DNA of 64,000 bases from Dichetophora obliterata (lineage: Eukaryota; Arthropoda; Insecta; Diptera; Sciomyzidae). Positions within the stretch are counted from its first letter, which is position 1. Each line of letters starts with the position of its first letter. The notes below the pieces were generated by a model. That model was not told the DNA's origin and searched no databases. It saw only the letters and a list, made by a program, of their open reading frames with translations. The stretch spans positions 17,130,210 through 17,194,209 of the forward strand of contig OY986440.1 in assembly GCA_963920525.1 (NCBI GenBank), read 5' to 3'. The translations under genes were made by a program, and so were the position numbers. Below are positions 11,331-22,300 of this stretch, one piece after another.

Positions 11331-13470
11331 CCTTCGGTTTCGGATGGCATCGGTTAAAAATTATATAATTGGAATCGGTTTTATATCGCCATCGGTTGGA
11401 ATTCAAGAATTGGCATCGATTTTGTTGAAAAAAAAATCGGCATCGGTATATGTTAAAAATGGCAACTTTTTTGCCGATACAATTGCAATCTTGTGCACGC
11501 TACATGAAACAAAAAACACATGAAAACAATTACATGTGAATATTCCTGTTCCCAACTGCACGATTTTTACGGTTGCGATCAAATATCTTTCAGCTCCTCC
11601 GTCCAGTGTCGCAAGTGAGAATTGCTGCAGGCCAATTACACGGTGAGACCGCCAGAAAGTTTCAGCAAAAATTCTTAGATATTCCGAGAAAGGGACATCT
11701 TGTTATTATATCGCGACCAGTACGACTTTTCAATTCCATCACAATTTTTTTTAAAATTTTTAAAGTTGTAAAGTAGAAATTCTGGTATTCCAACTCTTAG
11801 CAATTTTTTGCATATGCTTAAGTTATGACAATTTTAAAACAAAATGCAGTTTTGTTCGATAAAATTAAATCCAAAATTTTATTGTGCCAAAAGATTTTTT
11901 TAAAAAAAATAAAAAGTTTGTTTATCGCAATTGAGAAATAATTTTTTCAGAAATTTTGCACAAATGCTAGTGATTTTTTATTTTTTTAAAAAATAGTAAT
12001 CAACAAAAATCCTTGATATATTTTATATTAATCGTTAAAACTATAAAATACTCGTCCAAAAAGCCTAAGGTATATGAAATCAGTAAAAAATTGGAAAAAT
12101 GACAGAAGTTTTAAGGTATTTTTTAAATTGACAATCACCGATTTTTCTTATATGTGTTCGAATCATACAAACTGCTGCCATTTAACCAAATGATAACGGA
12201 TTTTAGTCATCTACAGCTTGTTAGAAAGCAAATACTAAATGCCACATTTTACGAATTTAATTTTTATAGAAAGTAAAAAAGGCGATATATAATGTCTGTG
12301 AATAATAAAAGTTTTATTACTTATTCGATTTCTGAGTTTAAGAAACGCTTCCAATAAATCGGCGATAAGATTGCTGTGAGATAATTGTGAGTGTTTTAAC
12401 GTTAGTAAATCTATTTTTTGTGTTGTTTTAATTGTGCAATTTTAATAGTAAAACGTCTTTTTTTTAAAGTGCATAGCATTTATTCTAAGAAAAATCTTGA
12501 AAGCAGTCTTTGATATTGTTATTTTCTTTGGTAAGTAAAATATTCTGTCCTTTTTGCAGATCTAAAATTGGAAAGTGTTTAGAGATGAATTACTAAAACA
12601 ATGGGTTAACCATTTGTTATACTTTTTAGAGGTTTTTTTTTAATTCATGATGTGCGTTAAAAAAAACATCTTTTGTTAAGTGTGTAGTAAATATACACTG
12701 AAAACATATCGGCGCACGATTTTAGATGAAGTTCAAAACGCTTATGAAAATTATTTTGCTCTTAATGTGCAAAAAAATGTTTCTTATTCGCAGCCATTAA
12801 ACATCGCCTTTTTTATTATCTATAAAATCTAAAATGTAAAAATGTAAGAAATGTAAAAATTACTTAAAGTTGGAATATTAAAATTCCTACTTTACAACTT
12901 CAAAATGTTTTTAAAAAAAATTGTGACGGAATTGAAAAGTCAGACTGGTCGCGATATAATAACAAGATGTCCCTCTTTCGGAATTTCCAAGAGTTTTGGC
13001 TGAAACTTTATTAAAGGTCGAATCGGTCACACAGTGTTGTACAGCGATAAGAGATGTAGTTTAAAAGGTTTAAATACTAAAAAATAGCTTTTTGTACATT
13101 ATAATATTCAATTGATTAATTTTGATAACTTAAAAACTCTCAAGTTTTCAAAAGTTCTTTATACTATTCTAGAACTCACACACATGCTGGATATTAAATA
13201 ATTTTATCTTTTATGTTGAATTAAAAGTTTTATTAGAATATTTATTTAGAATATTTATTAAAAAAATACATAGACTTTTTGCAAATTGTTTTCTTATATT
13301 GAAATTCAATTTTAATTAGTGTTCGAGTGATTAATCAGTATCAGCAGGAAATTCTAGCATCGGCATCTGCATAGGCATTGGTTCAAAATTCAAGAATCGG
13401 TATCGGCTTTGAAAACGCAGTCAACATCGGCGTTGGCATTAGGCATCGGTGCACAAATTGGGAATGGGTC
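11331..13470. repeat. Decayed long inverted repeat bounded by cryptic CATCGG-type simple sequence
   Basis: A left arm at about 11575-11815 pairs with a right arm at about 12860-13045; the shared core is GGGACATCTTGTTATTATAT. A second inner pair lies at about 12255-12345 and 12715-12835 (shared AAAAAAGGCGAT). Both sides are bordered by irregular CATCGGT/CATCGGC repeats (11331-11460 and 13350-13470), as if the structure had inserted into one such tract. No coding sequence is preserved. The arms differ in many places, so the element is old. Confidence 0.55.
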
Positions 13471-14474
13471 GAGCACTCATTGTAACCTCGGTTATTTTCA
13501 CAGACTAAAAAGCACTTCAGATAATTAGCTACATTGCGAAACAAAATAAAATATTTTTAAATTTAAAAAAGTGATTAAAATAAAAAGACTCAGAATATCC
13601 TTATGAAATAACATTTAATACAATTTTAACGTTGTGAAAAAATGTATTTAATGTATATGTAGGATAATGTATTTTTCCTTTTTTTCACTTTAATTTCATT
13701 ATATCTATCTAAATATTGTTTCCATTTATTATAAAATCTACTTTGGTTTATAAAAATAATGTAGTTTAATATAATTTTTTGCACTTGTTTTTGTTTCTTG
13801 AATAAAACTTAATATACAATATAAAAAGCAATACTAAATAATTTTTCTTATACATATTGTGGGTTTACCCCTAAAAAATATTTTATAGTTAAAAAAATTT
13901 TAACAAACCGACGTACGTGTTTAATAAGTTACTACAGTTTCTAGAAAATACTTGGCTACATTTTTTTTACATAATTTAAGACATTATAATAAGGTACTAA
14001 AAATATTAAACAATTTTCATTTTAAAGTGGTCATGTGTCCAAAAAAGCAGTGAAACGGAGACCAAAACTCATTCAAACTCATTCAGAATTGGGCTGTAAA
14101 ATTGTGGATTACGACAGTTTGTCACGCGAGCGACGATATGTAATGTAACGAACCCTTTTGCTCGTTACTGATTTTTGCTGAGGTAGGCTCAGTGAGTAAA
14201 CCAGGGGTTCTTACAAAATAATTTATTTACCAATGATTTCGTTGTTTTAAATAAGAAAGCCAGCGTTTTAGTTTTAAACTGTAGTGTAATTCTTTATTAT
14301 TTTCATTTGTTTTATTTATTGCTTAATGAGTACGTTACTTAGTTATTATTAATTATTAAGCATTATATAAATTAAAGTGATTTAATTAATCCTTGCTTAT
14401 TCATATTTATTCCGTTATTTGCTATGATCCCTCTCGCTGTGAGTGACTATGATAGAGCTCAGATTAAAACTATG
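13471..14474. other. AT-rich spacer with a short palindromic-ended segment
   Basis: No gene was seen. A ~70-bp segment (about 14147-14216) begins TGTAACGAACCC and ends GGGGTTCTTACA, so its ends are near-inverted copies. It could be part of an LTR terminus, but no second copy lies in the window to test that. Confidence 0.3.
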
Positions 14475-15485
14475 TTCGAAGGGTGGAGGTACCTTCGCTT
14501 AAGATAACTACGTTTTGATTTTAGAGTAAACAACGTTCGAAGGGTGAGAACACCTTCGCTTACGATAACTACGACTGTCTTAGAGTAAACAACGATCGAA
14601 GGGTGAGTGTACCCTCGCTTAAGATAACTACGCCTGAGCTTAGAGTAAAACTATGTTCGAAGGGTGAGTACACCTTCGCTTAAGATAACTACGTTTTGAA
14701 CTTATAGTAAACAAAGTTCGAAGGGTGAGTACACCTTCGCTTACGATAACTACGCCTGAGCTTAGAGTAAAACTATGTTCGAAGGGTGAGTACACCTTCG
14801 CTTACGATAACTACGCCTGACTTAGAGTAAGCAACGTTCGAAGAGTGAGGACACCTTCGCTTAAGATAACTACGTCTTGAACTTAGAGTAAGCAACGTTC
14901 GAAGGGTGAGTACACCTTCGCTTAAGATAACTACGTTTTGAACTTAAAGTAAGCAACGTTCGAAGAGTGAGGACACCTTCGCTTAAGATAACTACGCCTG
15001 ACTTAGATTAAACACTATGTTCGAAGGGTGAGTACACCTTCGCTTAAGATAACTACGTTTTGAACTTAGAGTAAGCAACGTTCGAAGGGTGAGTACACCT
15101 TCGCTTAAGATAACTACGCCTGACTTAGAGTAAACAACGTTCGAAGGGTGAGCACACCTTCGCTTAAGATAACTACGTTTTGAACTTAGGGTAAGCAACG
15201 TTCGAAGGGTGAGTACACCTTCGCTTAAGATAACTACGCCTGACTTAGAGTAAACAACGTTCGAAGGGTGAGTACACCTTCGCTTAAGATAACTACGTCT
15301 TGAACTTAGAGTAAGCAACGTTCGAAGGGTGAGTACACCTTCGCTTAAGATAACTAAGTTTTGAACTTAAAGTAAGCCACGTTCGAAGAGTGAGGACACC
15401 TTCGCTTAAGATAACTACGCCTGACTTAGATTAAACACTATGTTCGAAGGGTGAGTACACCTTCGCTTAAGATAACTACGATTGA
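14475..15485. repeat. 17-unit minisatellite, 59-62 bp units
   Basis: Units start at 14475, 14536, 14595, 14656, 14717, 14778, 14837, 14898, 14959, 15020, 15081, 15140, 15201, 15260, 15321, 15382 and 15442. Each holds TTCGAAGGGTGAGTACACCT followed by TCGCTTAAGATAACTACG, with a CGAAGGGTG/CACCTTCG hairpin. Two alternating spacer types (GTTTTGAAC and GCCTGAC) give a ~120-bp higher-order dimer. A 108-codon minus-strand frame here is only the repeat read through. Confidence 0.9.
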
Positions 15486-15985
15486 ACTAACTACTCAGTC
15501 TCAAAGCATGTGCATGCTACTGCGCCTGCGACAAGACTGCCTGTGCTAAGCAAACGCGACTGCTTTATATTCTGCCGTTGCCTTTCTGTTCCGTGTTCAC
15601 TTGTTTTGTTTTCCCTGCCTGTGTATATGTGACTGTGTACATGGCTTTGCATGTTTGTATGTGTGTATTTATTATTTGTTTACTTATTTGTTATTCGATA
15701 CATTATTTTTTCTCAATAGAATATTTATAACATTAATAATATATATTTTACCTAATAAGATATAATACAATACAATAATTTCCATACATTTTATTCATAA
15801 TATATAATAAATCTTTAAATTTGTTGTTTACATTTTCCATATTTTAAATTCAGTTAACAATTCATTTATATAATTTGTAAGGCCCAAATTGTGCAACAAT
15901 TTGAGTCCTCACAGTAAGAAATCCCGGAAATATTAGTGGCCGATAGCGAAATTATGGGATATATGCACAGAAGTGGAAATAAATA
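15486..15985. other. Unassigned flank of the 10-kb transposon
   Basis: A short GC-richer stretch (15500-15650) gives way to AT-rich DNA. No gene was seen. The last two bases (TA) may be the target duplication of the element that follows. Confidence 0.3.
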
Positions 15986-15989
15986 CACG

Positions 15990-16795
15990 GTTCAAAATTT
16001 AGGTTCACTTTTTCAACTTTTTTAGTTGTAATATACATCCTTTCCAAAAAAGTTGAAATTTTCAACTTTATTTGGAGTAAGCAAGTAAGTATATAATGAA
16101 TTTTCAACGATTTCGGATGAAAATTTCATCTTAATAAGTTTACTTAACCAACTTTAAAGTTGAAAATTTATACCTAAAAGTATAAAAATAGAGAAAAAAA
16201 ATAATTTTGTTACTATTTAAGATGAATAATTAAACTTTTTGGTCTAGTTATTCAACGAAAAGGTTGAAAATTTCAACCATAAAGTTAACAAAATAAATAC
16301 ATAAGGGAATCTTTTTCAACCAAGATGTCTAAAATTTCAACCGAAAAAATTGAAAAATTCAACTAAAAAGTTTACTTTTCCAACCGAGAAAGTAGAAAAA
16401 TTTTATAAAACGGTTGACTTTCTCAACCTAAGAAGTTGAAAAATTCAACTGTTAAACCGACTTTTCAACCGAAAAAGTTCAAAAATTCGACTAAAAAGTT
16501 AAATTTTCGACCGAGAAAGTAGAAAAATTTAACGAAAAGGTTGACTTTCTCAACCGAAGAAGTTCAACAATTCAACTGGAAGACCAACTTTTCAACCGGA
16601 AAAGTTGAAAATTTAATTAAAAGCAGACTTTTTCAACGCAATAAGTTGAAAAATTTAACAAAAATGTTGACTTTTCAACCCATGCAGTTGAAAAATTCAA
16701 CTGAAGAGTTGACATTTTTAACCCAATAATTTCAAAAATTCAACTAATAGGTTGAGTTATTCAACTCAAAAAGTCAATTCAAATAAAAGGTTGAT
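15990..16795. repeat. Left subterminal palindromic repeat zone
   Basis: Dozens of degenerate copies of GTTGAAAAATTCAAC, CTTTTTCAACC and related inverted words occur with irregular spacing. The same vocabulary fills the right end (25440-26024). Dense subterminal short repeats are typical transposase-binding regions of CACTA elements; that role here is inferred. Confidence 0.75.
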
Positions 16796-16934
16796 CCCAA
16801 AATTATTATTTTATTACAAATAAACATAAGTTGACGCAAGCAATTGATACATTTTGAAATTATTTTATTTATTGATACAAAAATAATAGCATTAAATAGT
16901 GGATAACTTAAGACAAGAATAAACTTTAACATTT

Positions 16935-19301
16935 TTATACTATGGTTTTAGAAATTATATATTCCAAATTGTTACATTTAACAGAAGAAAATGGTTTCTT
17001 ATTAATTATATCATTATATTTAATAATAAGAATATTATCTGTCTGACTGACTTCATACGCACAGTATGTATCATTTAAGTTATGATTTAAATATTTCTGA
17101 CAAACAAACAAAAATTCAGACTTATTCTTTAAAATTTCGTTAATTTTACAAAATTGTGGCATTTCAGATATCTCAGAATTCAAAATAAAAACCCTATTTT
17201 ATATTTATAGCCGAGCTCAAAAAATTTTAGGGAAACCAAATTGGGACTAAATTCGTAAAAGGTGTATTTAAGTTGATAATCATTATAATTAATTTTTAAA
17301 TTCTTTCCTTCTTTTAAGATCGGGCTAAAATTTTAATTTTTAAGTAAGTAACATTGTTTCTTTTGGTGTCTAAGGGCTAATGTTTTAGCTAAATTAACGA
17401 AGTTGTTAATATAGCGTCCACTTTTTGTAAAATTCCTGTGATAACTCTCAAATCGCATGGACCACATTAAAACAAGAGGGCCAAGGTCACGAATGATCTT
17501 GCTATAATGTGTCATGAAATGATGTTTTGGAAGCAAGGAAAACCCTAATTCAATTATTATTTTTAAATGCTTTTCTATCATATCGTCCAAAAAATTCAGT
17601 GTTGATGTTAGCACGCAATCCGAAAAAATTATTTTCATTATATTTATGAGAATAGTTAGTAATTCCCAAATTCGTTCGTCCTTCATTTTGCTTTTATATT
17701 CATAAAAAATGAATGGTAAATAAGTAATTAAACATCAATTTTGGGCAGCATTTAAGCCAACAGAAGTTTTTGATTCCTTTTTTAATGATATTAAAGATGG
17801 TTTATTTTTAATGTCTAGATAAGTATAGTTATAAGAGAAAAGTAATTTATTAATTTTATTAACATTTAAAGAAGTATTTTCTATTAAGTGTTGAAAAAAA
17901 ATCTTTAATACAAATGGTACTGCTCCCTCCAAAACATCATGCATTAAATCTGCAGTTCCATTTTTTTATCATATTATAGTATTTTAATTTATTGAGAATA
18001 TTGTTAAATTTCAATGCTTTTCCCTCCGCATACAAACTTGTATTGTCTAGTAAATGGTCAAATAATCGCATCTTTTGAGGTACTTGCCTTGTGGTTGTTT
18101 TTATTTCTGAATGATCTAAATAACAAAATCTGCAATAACTGCCACTTGAAAATGATTTTTGAAAGCCAAATAAGGTGTTTCCTCCCAAATTATCGTGGGA
18201 AAAGGAAATTAAAGTACCTTTTATTATCTTAGTATCAATGGCAATTCCATAATTTTCCAGTATTGAAATGTCATTGTAAATAGGACTTAATATAATATTT
18301 ATATAATCACTATCTTTTATGTCTTCAGAAAAAAATAAAGCTACTAAATAAATATTTTCTAACTTTGACAAAAAGTATGATGGAAAGTTTAAGATTTGGA
18401 AATAAATTCCACCCATTTTATGAATGGATGTTTTACTTCCTAACGGGCAGACAACTTCGAAATTATCATAGTAAAGGCCAATTTTTATTGCATTAGTATT
18501 ATTGGAAAAAAAATGTTCTTTTTTACAGTTTTCCGCACAACAAAATCCAGATATAGAATTACTGTTGCATTCATGTTGACTTTTAAAATAAGTAGTTTTG
18601 AAATTTTCATTTTTAAATAAACATTTAATGGAAACATATTGAAATGTGCATTGTTTTTGTATATTATCAAAACGGTTTGTTATGATATTGAACTTTTTAT
18701 CCCATCTTAACTTAATATTAATTTCCACAGGACAAACAAATAAATCAGAATTTTGGAAAGCACGTTTTCGTTTATATGAAGAAGAAAAAGTATTTAAGTT
18801 ATTTAAAATCTGTAATTGTAAGCTTTTACTTTCGCTTAATGTAGTCTGATTTAATGCTGAAAATAAATTTTCATGATAGGTTTTAAACATATCATGGAAT
18901 TTGTCAATATTTAACTCAGCAAGATATAATGAAGAAAGAAATTCAAAAATATTTTTCTGATGTAATGATAAGGTTTCTAAACTTTCATCTTTTGGATAAT
19001 TCTCGTGAAAGAAATTGTCACTGTTTGTATTAAGATTTACATTCTCAAAGGAAGTTGTTGCTTTATATTGGGGTTGCTTGTCCTTCAAACTTTGTTGTTG
19101 CATTAAATTATTATGTTTAAATTTGCAAAAAAATGAATGCTTTTTTAAGCCTGGATACGTAACAAAGAAACGGGGGCACTGTAGCGAGTATATACATCTT
19201 AAATTTAGATGTTTTCCTGTGTTTAAATAGTGAACATGTTTTAAATGATTAATGCAAAACTGAATATCTTTGAAAACTTTATGGCACACAAAACAAATCA
19301 T
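16935..19301 (-). pseudogene. CACTA/EnSpm-like transposase, degenerate (about 790 codons)
   Basis: The frame starts at 19301 with MICFVCHKVFKDIQFC, a C2H2-type finger (Cys3, Cys6, His19, His22/24). A second Cys/His block follows (LRCIYSLQC then LKKHSFFC). The core is GLYYDNFEVVCPLGSK, NIYLVALFFSEDIKDSDY and HDNLGGNTLFGFQKSFSSG followed by SYCRFC. This order resembles the Transposase_21-type core of CACTA elements. Downstream blocks are HDVLEGAVPFVLK, LGPLVLMWSMRFESYHRNF and LALRHQKK, with a C-terminus ending FSSVKCNNLEYIISKTIV. I see four lesions: a 1-nt excess in an A-run near 17965, a TGA where Trp is expected (about 17732), a TAA at 17333-17335 and a frameshift near 17190. The start overlaps the accessory gene's stop in an ATGA. 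Confidence 0.8.
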
Positions 19302-22300
19302 AATTTACTTATTTGGTTTATTAAACCGTGCAGACTGCTCCAGATGTCATGAATTCTAGGCGTACCTTGAGAGTGCGGGATGTTGTAGAGGTACTTTTCA
19401 AAAAAATTAAAAAATATTTTGAGCTCGTTACAATACTTTATTTTAAAAATATAGAAAATTTTAAAAAAAATATCAAAAATAATGTACAACTTATAATGTG
19501 TGGGGATTGCAATAAGTTTACCATCTACTCCAATATAGTATTGTTCAATATTTTTCTTTGAATGCCCACTGGCTAAAATAATGGGGTCATTGTACGAATC
19601 AACTGCTTCGTTTGGTTGAAAATTAGGCACAAAGTTAATAAATTTGTTGAAATTTTGAAGAAAATTTCCTTTGCACCTATCGCGTGTACCTGGCGGAGCA
19701 GGCATAAGCTTAATCAATCCTAAAAACGGTTGTACTTCGCTACTCCAATCTGTAGAGAAAAAAGAATTGAAACATTATTAAAAAAAACTTTAAAAGCAAT
19801 GTGCATGATTAACCCATTTTGTACCAGGCTACTTTAATGGTTACATTTCTTAATGAAATTTTCATGGCTCGCTAGAAATAGGCTAAAAATTATTTTTGGA
19901 ATTTGTTTTTGGTTTTTTTTTCCGGAAAATTGCTTTTCGAGATTTCGGCCGTTGGGATGATTAGAGAAATAAATTTGCTATATACGTGCAATTTAATGAG
20001 AAATATAGTAAAAAAAATTGGCAGCAAATTTTATTATGAAAACGGGTTATTAACAGGTTCTTAGAGCACTTATTATCCCAGCGGTCGAGATCTCGACCAA
20101 TCATCTTCCACGCTATCTGCCGATCAGATGGAATAGATGTAATAAAGTAGTTTCTGCATATTACATTTATTTGAACTTTTGGCTATTTGAATCAATTACC
20201 CTTTTTTTTTGTTTTGTTTTTTATACAAGTAGTTACAGTGACTTTAAAAATGGGCTATTTTTTGAATATTTTTGTGACCTCCCAAGTGAGTCTTTAAAAA
20301 AGTCAAATGGGGTAAAAAAATGTACGGTCATAAAGCTAAAATGCCAAACTAAATTAGTCATTAAAAAAAATTAACTAAATTCCTTTTTCTAATATTTTTA
20401 ATTTTTTTATGAAAAACGACAAAAGTTGTGGTCGAGATCTCGACCGCTGGTACAAAATGGGTTAACAAGTAATGAACCGACATAACTCAGAGGAAAGATA
20501 TTATAATAAAACGACTAGGGTGGCCCCCATATTGTGGTACCATATGTCCCGTATTTCACGGAACGTTCCTTATTTGTCCCGTATTTTTGGCATTTTTATA
20601 AAATGCAACTTTTTTATTCGAATTTTAGTTTTTTTTTAATTTTACCCAGAAAATAGCTTCAGACTCTGGCATAGCCACATATGATATCGTTTTTTAAATT
20701 TGAAATTTTTTGTAATTTTTTGTAAATTTTTTTTGTAAAATACCCTAACTCTAAATTTAAATTTACAAAATGTTAGAGTTCTTGTAAAAAATTTGATAAC
20801 GACCAAGATATTCAACGTAATTACATTATTTTTTTATTTGTATTAATTTTTAATTTTTTCCAATTTGGCACTTTAAGATTTTTTATAACAAAAACAAAGA
20901 AAATAAAATTTTTTCGAAACGTAAAATATCACAACTCTGATACTTTTTAAATAATTTATATGTTTGATAGCTCATTTCAGCTCACATGCTTTTTGAAAAA
21001 TATTCTGGAAGCTTTGTTTTTATTACTGCTTTGACAAACGGCCCTATTCTGGCAAAGTGACAATTGTTACCCAGTATTTTTTAATATTTCTATGCGTTTG
21101 CTGCAATTTTTGTTTTCAAAACAAAATTTGAAACTCAGAAAAACAAAATTTTTAAATGAAACTAGCTGAACCCGGTGTGCTTCGCTACCCCCCTCGTACC
21201 AGGATTGCATTTCAAAATTGTGGCAATACCAAAATCACTTTTCACGCCATTGAATTTTCGAAATAAGTCCACCCCAGCGCCACCTATCGGGTCCATTTAT
21301 ACACAAATTATTTTCTTATGATTAAACAAACATACATTCTGAATTTCAGTTAAATTGGTCCATAAATTCAAATTTTCGATATAAGTCCACCCCAGCGCCA
21401 CCTATCGGGTCCATTTATACACAAATTATTTTCTTATGATTAAACAAACATACATTCTGAATTTCAGTTAAATTGGTCCATAAATTCAAATTTTCGATAT
21501 AAGTCCACCCCAGCGCCACCTATCGGGTCCATTTATACACAAATTATTTTCTTATGATTAAACAAACATACATTCTGAATTTCAGTTAAATTGGTCCATA
21601 AATTCAAATTTTCGATATAAGTCCACCCCAACGCCACCTATCGGACTTTCCCGGAGGGTTTTTCCAAAATTTTCCTTCGTAAAAACCTTCTCCTGGCAAT
21701 TATAAACAACTGAAAAAAAATTTTAGACAAATCGGCCCAGCCATTCTCAATTGATGTTTTACTATACATTTTTTACACCATTTTTATATATATAGATTGT
21801 CACTGTCTGAAAAACAGGTGACAATTTTTTTCAAAATTTTTTATTTTTGAACTTCAAATCTTGTTTTGAAATCAAAAACTGACGAGAAACACATAGAAAT
21901 ATTAAAAATACTGGGTAACTATCGTCACTTTACCAGAAAAGGGCCGTAAATATTAATACAAAATCTTGTCTGACAAAGTACATTTTTTCATGTTGTTTTC
22001 GTTTTTATTAAAAAGATCCCCTGAAGTAGTTGACAAAAAAATATACGAAACGTTGTGAAAATAATGGATTACATTTTTAATTTAATTACATACAAAATTA
22101 TTGATTAGGAAGCCTATTCAATATATTGAAAATATCGTAAACTTCTCAAACTGATCTAAAAAAAACACACGATAATCTTGAAAAACGCTTCTCCAACTAT
22201 CGGGATCTTAAGCTACTTCTAAAAGTTCAGTAATCGTTACGAATCTTTAGAGATTTTAGTTTTTTATCAAATCAAGTATTTTTATAGTATAGCGTCAACA

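Noticed and set aside
14992..15318. 108-codon minus-strand open frame
   Set aside because: It is the 60-bp minisatellite read in one frame; the protein repeats with the DNA unit.
14475..15485. CRISPR-like repeat/spacer array
   Set aside because: Units are contiguous with near-identical spacers, and the DNA is clearly eukaryotic; it is a minisatellite.
14147..15900. Complete LTR retrotransposon around the minisatellite
   Set aside because: Only a possible TGTAAC-type terminus was seen; no second LTR, primer-binding site or coding region was found.
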